Shown here: piece by piece, positions 8,159 through 18,400 of the stretch
Layout: the number at the start of each line of letters is the position of its first letter
How positions within the stretch are numbered: the stretch's first letter is position 1
Source: Nostoc linckia z4
GTDB taxonomy: Bacteria; Cyanobacteriota; Cyanobacteriia; Cyanobacteriales; Nostocaceae
Direction of reading: 5' to 3'
Length of the DNA: 64,000 nt
Assembly (NCBI RefSeq): GCF_002608075.1
Contig: NZ_LAHA01000041.1
Location: 17,507-81,506 of the forward strand
Notes under the pieces: model-generated
What the model saw: the letters and a program-made list of their open reading frames with translations, nothing else
Databases searched by the model: none
Told to the model about the DNA's origin: nothing
Made by a program: the position numbers and the translations under genes

Positions 8159-8409
8159 GGAAGTTGTGAAGAATAGGCAGCTGAAATCTTAGTACTTAGT
8201 ATTCCAATGTTATGGTGTTGAATTTGGGTGTATTGTCCTCTAAATCAGTATTTGCTTGCTGATGAGCGATGTCTTCTTCAGCAATGATTTGACTGTTTAA
8301 AATAGCAAGACGCTGCTGAATCTGATGTCGGCGTGCTTCGAGTTTCTGTAGTTCCTGCTCTAAACGCTCTTTTTCCAACATCATTTTGTAAGCGTTTAAG
8401 TAAACTCTT
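8155..8409. repeat. 255-bp direct repeat, right copy
   Basis: Partner of 4219-4473, same orientation and same length. Here the repeat lies within the intact gene at 8196-8480, so this is the probable source copy. The distance between corresponding ends is about 3.94 kb. Confidence 0.85.
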
Positions 8410-8480
8410 GCTTGAGAACGTTGAGGAGGCATTGAGCTAAGTTTGGCTTGAATTTGTCCACGTTTTGGAGTGCGGTGCAT
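8196..8480 (-). CDS. Small coiled-coil protein, possibly GvpV-like
   Basis: 94 residues from the ATG at 8480 (MHRTPKRGQIQAKLSSMPPQ); the open frame extends 15 codons further to a GTG beside the preceding stop. The N-terminus is basic and the centre is a strong coiled coil (KERLEQELQKLEARRHQIQQ, then RLAILNSQI). The layout, a basic head plus a YLNAYKMMLEKERLE helix, resembles small proteins I recall from cyanobacterial gas-vesicle clusters (GvpV type), but I cannot confirm that without a search. It follows the ArsA-like ATPase gene by about 45 bp on the same strand and is likely co-transcribed. Confidence 0.55.
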   Translation of the reverse strand: MHRTPKRGQIQAKLSSMPPQRSQARVYLNAYKMMLEKERLEQELQKLEARRHQIQQRLAILNSQIIAEEDIAHQQANTDLEDNTPKFNTITLEY

Positions 8481-8525
8481 AATAAATTTCTCTTTGGGTA
8501 TGAAAGTATTTAGTCTAATTGGCAC

Positions 8526-10409
8526 TTAAAATAAACAGGCTGCGGCTGCTTGAATGCGTTCTAAAGGCTGAACTGAGCGAGGAAGCACTGGTAAGCGAAC
8601 CATTGTCAAACCTGGAAAATCGCAATTAATGGTTGCTGTAGAAGTAAAGCGGTTGAGAACAACGTAATTCTGGCTTACACCTATTTCTTGCAGAGATTTG
8701 AATAGGCGTTGTTGTTCGGCAAGTACGCTAGTCTGGTTAAGTGTAACGCCAATGAACTCTGCTTGCTGTGGGTCTTTTAGCACTTTTTGGGCTTTGACTA
8801 CGCGCTGTCGCAAAGTTCGTAAACGCCCCATAAACTCTGTACGGCCAAGCACATCCTGATACTTAATCCATAGTTTGAAAATCCAAGCTAGCCAATCTGC
8901 TAGTGCTGTTGGCATTTCTAGAAAACGCAGAAGATGACCTGTAGGAGCAGTGTCTAAAATAATCAAGTCTTCTTCTTGTTGCTCTAGCAATTCCATTACT
9001 GTTAACAAGGAAAGCATTTCATCAATCCCTGGTAAAGCTTGCTCGACAATTTTGCGCCAAGCCACAGGAGCATAAGCCATTTCAATAGCTTCGCTTGTTT
9101 GGGTTTCGCCACTCATCATTTCGGCCAGTTCCCACAGGTAATCGGCTCTGAATTGCTCCAGAAGGCGATCGCTATCTACTTCCTGACCTCGAAGATTAGC
9201 AGTTATTTGATATGGTTCGTGTCCTAAACTCAGACCAAAGGCATCACCCAAGGAATGGGCTGGATCGATGGAAACCATGCGAATTTTGCGATCGCTATGT
9301 TGTTGAGCCATAGCCCAACCAATGGCAGCTGCTACTGTAGTCTTTCCTACTCCACCTTTACCGCCAATTAGTAACAGGCGGCGACCTTGGGTAAGAAAAT
9401 CTCCAAAGCTAGGAGGAATTGTTTCCGGCCATTGAACTGGGAGTAGATCGATAGGAAATAGCGGTTCAAGCTGAGGAACATGGATTTGGTCAATCAGATG
9501 GCTGAGGGCTACAATTCCCAAAGGCTCCTTATCTTGCTGTGGCACGATAAAAATCGGCTTGCCGTTAGCAAGATCCGTATACTGACCGATCAGCGGTTGT
9601 TGTTCTTGGTAACGATCGCGGTCAGTCGCACTGGTAAGGACTTGGTTGACAAACAAGCCTCCGCAAGGAACCTGCATGTTTTGTAAGGCTTCTAGGAAGC
9701 GTTTTGACTCCAACCAACTCATTGGTTCTGCGATCGCAACTAACAAACAAGCTGTATGCTTAGGATCTTGCAGCAGACGACGACCTTGCGATAGTTCAGC
9801 TTTTAGGGTATGCAAAAAATCGTCAGCGCGATCGGGTGTGTAACTTCCGGCAAAGGTCTTGCTAATATATCGATGCTTTTCTTGAAACAGTTCCAGAGAG
9901 TGGAGGAAAGTGTCTAAAAAATCCATCAAGCCAAACAAGTTGAGTGTATGACCGCTAGGAGCCATATCCACTACTACTCGATGTACCTGCTGTTCGTTGA
10001 AAAGGCGTTGGATTTCTAACAAACCCATCAATTCATCCAGTCCAGGCCAATTTAAATCCCAAACTGGCAGCAAGTCTTCTCCTTCAACAAAACTACCACG
10101 CTCTACTAACAGTTCTAAAACCTGGCCGTAACGTTCTTTAAACTTTTGTAGCAAAAGCTTTGCATCCAACGCCCTGACTAGTAAATTCGGTAGTTCCGCT
10201 ATGGGACGAGGAATGTCATCAACGCTAATTTGTAATACATCTCCCAGAGAGTGAGCCGGATCGGTTGAAATTAAAAGAATTTGCTCGTTGACAAATTGCT
10301 GCGCCCAACGACATGCAAAGGTGCAGGAGATTGTTGTTTTTCCGACTCCACCTTTGCCGCTAAACATAGCAAGGTGTAGGTTATCAAAAAGTTCCATCTC
10401 GTTTGTCAT
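8526..10409 (-). CDS. Tandem ArsA/GET3/TRC40-family ATPase
   Basis: 627 residues formed of two ArsA-type halves. Each half has a deviant Walker A (GKGGVGKTT at 18-26 and again at 350-358), a DPAHSLGD switch (50-57 and about 387-394) and a switch II D(M/T)AP(S/T)GH. ArsA/GET3 ATPases energise an anion pump or target tail-anchored proteins; the double form here has no obvious arsenite-binding cysteine cluster, and no arsB or arsR is nearby. It heads a two-gene unit with the small coiled-coil protein. Its closeness to gvp genes suggests a chaperone or targeting role in vesicle assembly, which is inference. Confidence 0.85.
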   Translation of the reverse strand: MTNEMELFDNLHLAMFSGKGGVGKTTISCTFACRWAQQFVNEQILLISTDPAHSLGDVLQISVDDIPRPIAELPNLLVRALDAKLLLQKFKERYGQVLELLVERGSFVEGEDLLPVWDLNWPGLDELMGLLEIQRLFNEQQVHRVVVDMAPSGHTLNLFGLMDFLDTFLHSLELFQEKHRYISKTFAGSYTPDRADDFLHTLKAELSQGRRLLQDPKHTACLLVAIAEPMSWLESKRFLEALQNMQVPCGGLFVNQVLTSATDRDRYQEQQPLIGQYTDLANGKPIFIVPQQDKEPLGIVALSHLIDQIHVPQLEPLFPIDLLPVQWPETIPPSFGDFLTQGRRLLLIGGKGGVGKTTVAAAIGWAMAQQHSDRKIRMVSIDPAHSLGDAFGLSLGHEPYQITANLRGQEVDSDRLLEQFRADYLWELAEMMSGETQTSEAIEMAYAPVAWRKIVEQALPGIDEMLSLLTVMELLEQQEEDLIILDTAPTGHLLRFLEMPTALADWLAWIFKLWIKYQDVLGRTEFMGRLRTLRQRVVKAQKVLKDPQQAEFIGVTLNQTSVLAEQQRLFKSLQEIGVSQNYVVLNRFTSTATINCDFPGLTMVRLPVLPRSVQPLERIQAAAACLF

Positions 10410-10835
10410 TTCCGGCGTTTTAGGATAAAGTTACTACATATTTTTGAAAATAACTTAAGTAATTTTGCTGAATAAAGGAATTTAAAACGTTAATTTTTCG
10501 CAGATGGGATTTACAAAACTTCTATTCTATTGGCTACCGTGTACACATAAGTCATTCCACCCGATGTAGAGACGTAGCAATGCTACGTCTCTACCCGATG
10601 ATGGGTCTGACCCTCTATTCACCAGCTGCATCTTGTAAAGGGGAGGGAACTAGATTTTCCTTTACAAGTGCGGATTAAGGGGGGTAATTCGACTTGTGAT
10701 TCTATAGGGTGGTGACAGGGAAAGTTTTACAAAAGAATGTGTAATGAATTTTCTTGAAGTACTTACAAAGATTAGCCGAGGAACTATAACTGAGGGAAAG
10801 ATTTAGCTAGGGGTGTCCAAAGGTAAGGAGATAAG
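10410..10835. other. 426-bp divergent intergenic region
   Basis: Separates the ArsA-like gene (minus) from the STAND-WD40 gene (plus). It holds two inverted repeats: the GTAGAGACG palindrome at 10566-10594, and 10-bp arms CTTGTAAAGG (10632-10641) and CCTTTACAAG (10659-10668) around a 17-base loop. No clear promoter hexamers stand out. Confidence 0.6.
10566..10594. repeat. GTAGAGACGT palindromic repeat, copy 1
   Basis: 14-bp arms GTAGAGACGTAGCA (10566-10579) and TGCTACGTCTCTAC (10581-10594) with one central base. A second copy is at 36753-36779. The two differ by an A/T to T/A change that keeps the pairing. Confidence 0.8.
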
Positions 10836-13800
10836 ATGGTTAACAGTTCTGAAGGCGATATAAATATTGGGTGTCATGTCCAAGGTATTTCTGAATACGA
10901 CTTTTTTTCTGACAGTAATTTTGAGGACATTCATCATCGTTCACTGAAAATAGACTCTCCCTACTTAGGACTAAAAACTTTTGCAATTAAAGATAAAGAT
11001 AAATTTTTTGGTCGGGAAAAGTGGATTGTTAATTTGGGCGATCGCTTAAAAAAAGATGATGCAATCTTGCTTTTAGGTGCAGCATCCATTGGTAAATCAT
11101 CGTTGATTTTATCAGGTTTAATTCCTGATTTAGGATATCATAACAATTCCTTGATTAATATCACTTTTCAACCAGATTACAATCCTTTTAAATCTATTTA
11201 TAAATGTCTTGTTTTTACATATGGTGAAAAATCAAAAATAGCAGATATTTGTCGAGATATAAGAGAAGATACTTTAATTGAAATTACCACATTACTTAAA
11301 CAAGATTATGAATGTGTGCTGATTTTTATTGACCGATTTGAAGAACTATTTACGAAAACTCCAAAGCCGGAACGTGACAAATTTGTTGCTAGTCTGTTTC
11401 AATTGCTCCAGCAGCAGGATAGCTCTGTGAAAATAGTTTTAACAATGCGGTCTGATTTTTTGGATAGATTTAGTGAGTATCCACAACTTGCGAAGATCCA
11501 CGATCGCTATAGTTGTATACTCACTAGAATGAGCGATGACGAATTAAAGTTAGCGATCGCTGAACCTGCGGCTAAACATGGCGTGACCTTTGAACAAGGG
11601 CTAATCGAGCAAATTCTTGATGATTTTCACAAACAAAATGATTCTTTACCACTTCTGCAATACACTCTCGATGTACTGTGGAAAAGCGAAAATCTTCAAA
11701 ACCGAATTCTGCAAATAAAGACTTATCAACAACTAAAAGAACAAATATTTGGTGATTTCCACGAACAAAGTCATCAATTTATTAATCCTAGTGTTGGATG
11801 CTACGATTCCCATTTGCAAGAACAGAAACAAGAGATTCAAAAGTTAAATCTTACACTGACTGAATTAAAACTGCGCGAACAATCAGCCAGGGTTTTGAAT
11901 TTGCTTCCCTTGCAACCGCTAGAGGGTTTGGTGCTGGCAATTCAAACAATGGGTGAAAATTTAGAAAAATACCCAAATCAGCTTTTACCTTGTGTTTTGG
12001 GAAGCTTAAAGGAAGCAACGCACACACCCACAGAGGCAAATAGCTTGCGGGGACACGAACAAGAGGTGAATTGTCTAGCCTTTAGTCCTGATGGCAAATT
12101 TATTGCCAGTGGCAGTAGTGATTCTACGGTGTGCTTGTGGAATATCATTGGCAATCCCACTGCTGAATTTTTGCTGGGACATCAGCAAGAGGTGAATTGT
12201 CTAGCCTTTAGTCCTGATGGCAAGTTTATTATTAGTGGCAGTATTGACGGAATTTTGTGTTTATGGGATTTACAAGGTAATCTCATTACTCAACCGTGGC
12301 AAGGACATGAGGAAGGAATTATTGCCGTCGCCTTTAACTCAAATGGCAACTCCATTATCAGCGTTGGTTTTGACGGAACGGTGTGTTTGTGGGATTTACA
12401 AGGTAGCGCCATTACTCAACCTTGGCGCGGACACAAGGAAGGAGTTATTTCCGTCGCCTTTAGTGCAAATGGCAATTCCATAATCGGCGTTGGTTTTGAT
12501 GGAACAGTGTGTTTGTGGGATTTACAAGGGAACGCCATCACTCAACCCTGGCACAAATATGAGGCAAAAATTATTTGCGTCGCCTTTAGCCCCGATGGCA
12601 AGTTTATTGTCAGTGGTAGTAGTGATTCTACGGTGCAGTTGTGGGACATCCAAGGTAATCTTATCGGTAAACCTTGGCGCGGACATGAAGGAAGTGTAAA
12701 TTCCGTAGCCTTTAGCCCTGATGGCAAGTTTATTATTAGTGGTAGCTGCGATCGCACAATCCGCTTGTGGGATATTGACGGCAACCCCATGACTCAACCT
12801 TGGCGGGGACATGAAGCACAAGTTAATTCCCTAGCCTTTAGTCCCGATGGCAAGTTTATTATTAGTGGTGGCGATAAAACTGTGCGTTTGTGGGAGCTAC
12901 ATCAAATATTACAACAACGGGTCATGGGGCGATCGCAGCGTAAATATGAAAATTGGGTCAATGATGTCGCCTTCAGCCCCGATGCTAACTGGATTGTCAG
13001 TGCCAGCAATGATTCTACACTGCGCTTGTGGGATATTGAAGGCAACCCCATCGGTGAACCTTGGCGCGGACATGAAAAAGAAGTGAATTGTGTCGCCTTT
13101 AGCCCTGATGGTAAATTGATTGTCAGCGCCAGCAATGATACTACAGTGCGCTTGTGGGACATCCAAGGTAACCCCATCGGTGAACCTTGGCGCGGACATG
13201 AAAAAGAAGTGAATTGTGTCGCCTTTAGCCCTGATGGTAAATTGATTGTCAGCGCCAGCAATGATTCTACAGTGCGCTTGTGGGATATTGAAGGCAACCC
13301 CATCGGTGAACCTTGGCGCGGACATGAAAAAGAAGTGAATTGTGTCGCCTTTAGCCCCGATGGCAACTGGATTGTCAGCGCCAGCAATGATACTACAGTG
13401 CGCTTGTGGGATATGAACGGCAACCCCATCGGTGAACCTTGGCGCAGACATGAAAAAGAAGTGAATTCTGTCGCCTTTAGCCCCGATGGCAACTGGATTG
13501 TCAGCGCCAGCAATGATACTACAGTGCGCTTGTGGGATATGAACGGCAACCCCATCGGTCAACCTTGGCGCAGACATGAAAAAGAAGTGAATTCTGTCGC
13601 CTTTAGCCCCGATGGTAACTGGATTGTCAGCGCCAGCAATGATGCTACAGTGCGCTTGTGGGATATTCACGGCAACCCCATAACTCAACCTTGGCGCGGG
13701 CATGAGTATTGGGTCAATTCCGCAGCTTTTAGCCCTGATGGCCAACTGATTGCCAGTGCTAGTCTTGATGGAACAGTGCGCTTGTGGCGCTGTGGGTGGC

Positions 13801-14084
13801 AAGAGTGGTTGCAAGTTTGTTGCAATAGGTTAAATTATCATCCCATCTTTGAAAATCCTGAAAGCGGTAGCGATGTAGAAATTGCTTACCAAACTTGTCA
13901 AAAATATGTATGGAATCCACAATGTCCTCAACAGTTGAAGAACCAAGGTGCAACAAAGCTAAAAGAAAAACCTGATTCACCAGCTTTGGAGGACTTCAAC
14001 CAAACAGTTCAACTTAATTTCACATACCACTGGAAACATCGCCTTGCTTGGCAATCAGTACCCACAGATGTGATAGGATTTTAA
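10836..14084 (+). CDS. STAND-type ATPase with 14 WD40 repeats
   Basis: 1082 residues. Residues 1-40 are an unassigned leader, followed by an nSTAND-type ATPase: SPYLGLKTF, a FFGRE motif at 57-61, Walker A GAASIGKSS (81-89) and Walker B VLIFIDRFEE (161-170). A coiled coil lies at about 324-350. From about residue 404 there are 14 WD40 units of about 42 residues (GHE..VN.VAFSPDG...S.S.D.TVRLWD), enough for two seven-blade propellers. Such proteins usually carry an N-terminal effector (TIR, caspase, kinase); none is visible here. GGAG lies just upstream of the ATG. Units 9-13 are nearly identical in DNA, a sign of recent repeat homogenisation. Likely a ligand-sensing switch; the target is unknown. 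Confidence 0.88.
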   Translation: MVNSSEGDINIGCHVQGISEYDFFSDSNFEDIHHRSLKIDSPYLGLKTFAIKDKDKFFGREKWIVNLGDRLKKDDAILLLGAASIGKSSLILSGLIPDLGYHNNSLINITFQPDYNPFKSIYKCLVFTYGEKSKIADICRDIREDTLIEITTLLKQDYECVLIFIDRFEELFTKTPKPERDKFVASLFQLLQQQDSSVKIVLTMRSDFLDRFSEYPQLAKIHDRYSCILTRMSDDELKLAIAEPAAKHGVTFEQGLIEQILDDFHKQNDSLPLLQYTLDVLWKSENLQNRILQIKTYQQLKEQIFGDFHEQSHQFINPSVGCYDSHLQEQKQEIQKLNLTLTELKLREQSARVLNLLPLQPLEGLVLAIQTMGENLEKYPNQLLPCVLGSLKEATHTPTEANSLRGHEQEVNCLAFSPDGKFIASGSSDSTVCLWNIIGNPTAEFLLGHQQEVNCLAFSPDGKFIISGSIDGILCLWDLQGNLITQPWQGHEEGIIAVAFNSNGNSIISVGFDGTVCLWDLQGSAITQPWRGHKEGVISVAFSANGNSIIGVGFDGTVCLWDLQGNAITQPWHKYEAKIICVAFSPDGKFIVSGSSDSTVQLWDIQGNLIGKPWRGHEGSVNSVAFSPDGKFIISGSCDRTIRLWDIDGNPMTQPWRGHEAQVNSLAFSPDGKFIISGGDKTVRLWELHQILQQRVMGRSQRKYENWVNDVAFSPDANWIVSASNDSTLRLWDIEGNPIGEPWRGHEKEVNCVAFSPDGKLIVSASNDTTVRLWDIQGNPIGEPWRGHEKEVNCVAFSPDGKLIVSASNDSTVRLWDIEGNPIGEPWRGHEKEVNCVAFSPDGNWIVSASNDTTVRLWDMNGNPIGEPWRRHEKEVNSVAFSPDGNWIVSASNDTTVRLWDMNGNPIGQPWRRHEKEVNSVAFSPDGNWIVSASNDATVRLWDIHGNPITQPWRGHEYWVNSAAFSPDGQLIASASLDGTVRLWRCGWQEWLQVCCNRLNYHPIFENPESGSDVEIAYQTCQKYVWNPQCPQQLKNQGATKLKEKPDSPALEDFNQTVQLNFTYHWKHRLAWQSVPTDVIGF
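13053..13682 (+). repeat. Five tandem 126-bp WD40 units
   Basis: The unit start GGTGAACCTTGG recurs at 13053, 13179, 13305, 13431 and (as GGTCAACCTTGG) 13557, exactly 126 bp apart. The units differ at only a few positions. This also creates long antisense open frames that are not genes. Confidence 0.9.
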
Positions 14085-14111
14085 TTCTCTATGACAATAT
14101 CGGTTTTGTGT

Positions 14112-14236
14112 CAATACGGTTCGGTTAAAAGGGAAAGGGCAAAGAGGAAAAGTTTCAAATACATCCTTTACCCTTTACCCCTTAACCTTTTCCCAGACCA
14201 CAAGGGAAGTTCATACTGCTTATCCAAACCGTATTG
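14112..14236. repeat. 125-bp element with inverted ends
   Basis: Ends CAATACGGTTCGG (14112-14124) and the reverse complement of CAATACGGTTTGG (14224-14236), 12 of 13 matching. Inside is a purine-rich arm and a pyrimidine-rich arm that can pair. It lies between two convergent genes and could act as a terminator or be a MITE-like remnant. Confidence 0.6.
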
Positions 14237-14254
14237 GGTGTTGTGTAAACCCTA

Positions 14255-15040
14255 TCAATTAGAAGGTTCTATATTCAGAAAATTTGCAATTACATTCAAA
14301 GCTTTTTCTGCGCTTTTAGCTGTAAACATTGGCCCAGTAGCTAAATAAATTTTATCTTCATTATCCATTGTAAAAGCAATATTATAACTGCTGGAATTTT
14401 CCACTGTAAATGCATCAATATCAAGTCCTACTATCTTGGATAGTTTGGTTTCTATAATTTCTTTATCGAATAGCCCTTGACGTTCAATAGTAATTCTGTT
14501 TAATTTTTTATCTAAAATACAAGTTATCTTGCGATTTATTAGTAAATAGATAATACAAATAGAGCCAACAATAATTAAAAAAATACCCAAAGGATAAGTC
14601 CATAAGCGGCTATCTTCATGAATAGTTAATTGAGATACTTGGGAATTTTGAAGAATGGCATTTATTTGTTTTGCCTTGGCTTCCTTTTGTCTACTATCTG
14701 CATTAACCAAATTTATGGGAATAGAGCCAGATTTTGTTAATAACACTAAGGGATAACTACCCGATTTATCAGTGGTTTTCGTGTCTAATTTTGCACCTTT
14801 TAACTCTTGAAACCGCCAATTTTTAACATTTGATTTGAAAATATCCTGAATAATTAATTGACAACTTCCTTCTGTAGACGTTATGCGATTACAACTAAAA
14901 GTAGTCGTTTTTCCCACTAATGTTATTAAAAAAATACCTCCAGCAATGAATAAACCTCCAAATAACCAATATAGGACACCTTGTGGTTTGAGGTTTATGC
15001 TTAACAAAGTTGGGGTTTGTTGCAAAATTTTTAATCTCAT
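14255..15040 (-). CDS. Membrane protein of unknown function
   Basis: 261 residues. Two membrane helices are clear: VLYWLFGGLFIAGGIFLITL (about residues 22-41) and PLGIFLIIVGSICIIYLLIN (about 150-169). Between them is an extracytoplasmic or lumenal region with two cysteines (SCNRIT and GSCQLI). The C-terminal domain is a soluble beta-rich region (KITCILDKKLNRITIERQG) resembling bacterial PH-like domains in pattern. No family name can be given with confidence. It converges on the WD40 gene and is separated from it by the inverted-repeat element at 14112-14236. Confidence 0.7.
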   Translation of the reverse strand: MRLKILQQTPTLLSINLKPQGVLYWLFGGLFIAGGIFLITLVGKTTTFSCNRITSTEGSCQLIIQDIFKSNVKNWRFQELKGAKLDTKTTDKSGSYPLVLLTKSGSIPINLVNADSRQKEAKAKQINAILQNSQVSQLTIHEDSRLWTYPLGIFLIIVGSICIIYLLINRKITCILDKKLNRITIERQGLFDKEIIETKLSKIVGLDIDAFTVENSSSYNIAFTMDNEDKIYLATGPMFTAKSAEKALNVIANFLNIEPSN

Positions 15041-15465
15041 ACTTGTATATTAGTATAGGAATCCGCTTTGATTACTGAAATTATTTGCGTAGAAGGGAAC
15101 AGGGAACAGGGAATAGGGAATAGGTAAGAAGGAATCAAAATGTACTGATACCGATTCAAAAAATGTTTGCGACAGATACCCCACCCGCCTGACGGCACCC
15201 TCCCCTTGCCAAGGGGAGGGTTGGGGAGGGGTCTTGTCTATGTGTTGCATTATTTTTTCAAATTGGTATGATTTTTTTTCAAAAATCAAATACGAATCCT
15301 ATATGTATTCAATAATAGAAATCAGTTTGATTTCTGAAACAAGCTACATACTCAGGTAACAGTAAACAAGGCTCTCTAAGGTATATTGAATTGAGCTTTT
15401 TCATCAATCAAATATAAGTCCTATAGTAGTTTTTATATCGATTTATAATGACCAATGACCAATGA
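15041..15465. other. 425-bp intergenic region
   Basis: Upstream of the membrane-protein gene and downstream of the ELW-repeat gene. It contains a short heptamer array (GGGAACA/GGGAATA, 15089-15125), the 122-bp mobile-type element at 15148-15269, and a TGACCAA-type array at 15445-15478. No gene seen. Confidence 0.6.
15148..15269 (+). mobile_element. 122-bp MITE-like element, copy 1
   Basis: Begins ATACCGATTCAAAAAAT and ends in TTTTTTCAAATTGGTAT, giving imperfect terminal inverted repeats. The centre has a perfect hairpin CCCTCCCCTTG / CAAGGGGAGGG. By direct comparison all 122 bases equal the reverse complement of 47128-47249. The TA on each outer side would fit a TA-targeting (IS630/Tc1-type) transposase acting in trans; no transposase gene is in the window. 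Confidence 0.85.
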
Positions 15466-18400
15466 CTAATGACCAATTTGTGCTGTACTTGTAACTCCAT
15501 CAAAATTGTAAAATATGCTATCCGTAGTTTGATTGTAGATAAAGCGATCGCTTGCTGTTGTCGTATTAGTCCCTAGTTGAAACAAGCTTGATTCAAGGCT
15601 CGTATTCTCAGGTCGGCTCAAAATAAATTCTGGTTGGGAAATATAAACAGTATCATTTTCAATATTTAAATCAGTAATAATACTATTAACGCCAGTGTAG
15701 ATATCAGAATCATCGAAGCTTGCTTGTTTGCTTCCACCGATGAGTACATCGTTACTGACATCGCTGAACAAGTTAGTATTGCCGGAACCAGTAATGAGAC
15801 TATCGCTTTCTGTATCAGCATCTAATTCCTTGGTGGTGATGCTGTCGCCAACACAGAAGAGAGCATCGCTAGTATCAAGCACTGCCAGTGCAAAAACATC
15901 GCTGACGGTTGTTGTTTCATCACTAGCGATAACTTTGATGTTGAGGCTGCCAACATCGTTATTTGTGGGAGTACCGCTGAAAGTGATGCCGTCAAAGGTC
16001 AACCAACAGGGAATTGGGCCGCCATTTTCCAGGGTCGCACTGTAGGTGAGGTTATCTCCAGCATCAACATCTGCAAAGGTGTTTGTAGGTAGAGTGAAAT
16101 TGAAGCTAGTGTCTTTTATTGCTGTTTGGTCGAGAATGCTATTTGCCAGTGTTGGGGCATCATTAATATTGTTGACTGCAATGGCGATCGCTTTCTCGTA
16201 GAATAAGCCACCTTCATCTGTGGCGCGCAAACGAATATTGTAGCTATTCTTGGTTTCGTAGTCGGGGGAGATGTTGATATGTAACTCGTTACCAACAATT
16301 GTGAAGGCGTTGTTATCAGTGTCCCCTGTACCAGAAACTAGGGTATAGGTGTGGGTGTTCTCTGTGTCAGGGTCATTGGTACTCAAGTTGCCAATTAGTG
16401 TGTTGCTAGGAACATTCTCGTTGACGCTAGTGGCACTTAAACTCAGGTCAGTGGGAGTACTGTTGAGGTCAAGCACAAAAAGTTCTTGTCCAGTGTTGCC
16501 GTTATCAGCAAAAAAGTAGAGTTTGCCATTGATGTAAGTGATGTTGTTAGGGTAAGAGCTACCGATGCCAGAAAAAATATCCTTAACTAGGACAGTACCA
16601 GCTTCAGTACCATCACTCTTCCACAGTTCATTGCCTCCATTGCCGTCGGTGGCACTAAAGTACAGCGTACCGTTGACATTGGTGAGATTTTGCAAGTTAG
16701 AGCTGCCGATGCCAGAAAAAATATCCTTAACTAGGACAGTACCAGCTTCAGTACCATCACTCTTCCACAGTTCACTACCTACATTGTTGTCATAGGCAAC
16801 AAAATATAGGGTGCCGTTGACATTTGTGAGATTTTGGGGGTTAGAACTACCTATACCAGAGAAAATATCCTTGACGCGGATAGTACCAGCCTCAGTACCA
16901 TCACTCTTCCACAGTTCATTGTCTCCATTGCCATCAGTGGCACTGAAATAAAGCGTGCCGTTGACGTTGTTGAGATTTTGGGGGTTAGAGCTACCAGTAC
17001 CAGAGACAATATCCTTAACTAAGATAGTACCAGCCTCAGTGCCATCACTCTTCCACAGTTCATTGTCTCCATTATCATCAGTGGCAGTGAAGTACAGCGT
17101 GTCGTTGACATTGGTGAGCTTTTGCGGATAAGAACTACCCGTGCCAGGGACAATATCTTTAACTAGAACAGTACCAGCATCGGTGCCATCACTTTTCCAC
17201 AGTTCCCTACCTCCATTGCTATCGGTGGCAACAAAGTACAGGGTGCCATTGATATTGGTGAGAAAGTTTGGATTAGAGCTACCCGCCCCAGAGACAATAT
17301 CCTTAACTAAGATAGTACCAGCCTCAGTACCATCACTTTTCCACAGTTCGCGTCCCCCAGTGCTGTCAGTGGCAACAAAGTACAGTGTGCCGTTGATATT
17401 AGTGAGATTTTGGGCGTTAGAACCACCTATGCCAGAAAAGATATCCTTAACTAGGACAGTACCAGCCTCAGTACCATCACTCTTCCACAGTTCGTTGCCT
17501 CCAGTGCTGTCAGTGGCTGTGAAGTATAGCGTGCCGTTGACATCGGTGAGATTTTGGGGGTTAGAACTACCAGTACCAGAGAAGATATCTTTGATACGGA
17601 TAGTACCCGCCTCAGTGCCATCACTCTTCCACAGTTCACTACCTCCATCGCCATCGGTGGCTCTAAAGTAAAGCGTGTCATTGACATTGGTGAGAAAAGA
17701 CGGTTCAGAAGATAGCGTAGTGGTATTAATATCCTTGAGGCGGACAGTACCAGCCTCAGTACCATCACTTGTCCACAGTTCACTACCTCCACTGCCATCA
17801 GTGGCACTGAAGTAAAGGGTGTCATTGACGTTGGTGAGATTTTGGGGGTTAGAACTACCTATACCAGAAAAGATATCCTTGACACGGACAGTACCAGCTT
17901 CAGTGCCATCACTCTTCCACAGTTCATTACCCCCATTATCGTCAGTGGCACTGAAATATAACGTGCCGTTGACATTGGTGAGATTTTGCGGATAAGAACT
18001 ACCCGTGCCAGAAAAGATATCCTTGATACGGAAAGTACCAGCCTCAGTGCCATCACTCTTCCACAGTTCCCAGCCCCCAGTGGTGTCAGTGGCAGTGAAA
18101 TACAACGTGCCATTGACATTGGTGAGATTTTGTGGATTAGAACTACCCGTACCAAAGTAGATATTTTTGAGGCGGACAGTACCAGCTTCCGTGCCATCAC
18201 TTTTCCATAGTTCATTAGCTCCAGTACTGTCAGTGGCAGTAAAGTACAGCGTACCGTTGACATCAATGAGATTTTGGGGGTTAGAACTACCAGTACCAGA
18301 AAAGATATCCTTGACGCGGATAGTACCAGCCTCGGTGCCATCACTTTTCCACAGTTCATAGCCTCCACTAATGTCATAGGCAACAAAGTAGAGCGTACCG

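Noticed and set aside
8526..10409. Arsenite pump ATPase of an ars operon
   Set aside because: No arsB, arsR or arsD nearby and no cysteine cluster visible.
12902..13814. Long minus-strand frames of 217 and 301 codons
   Set aside because: They lie opposite the repeated WD40 units and only repeat the antisense of a 126-bp unit; no ribosome site and no family.
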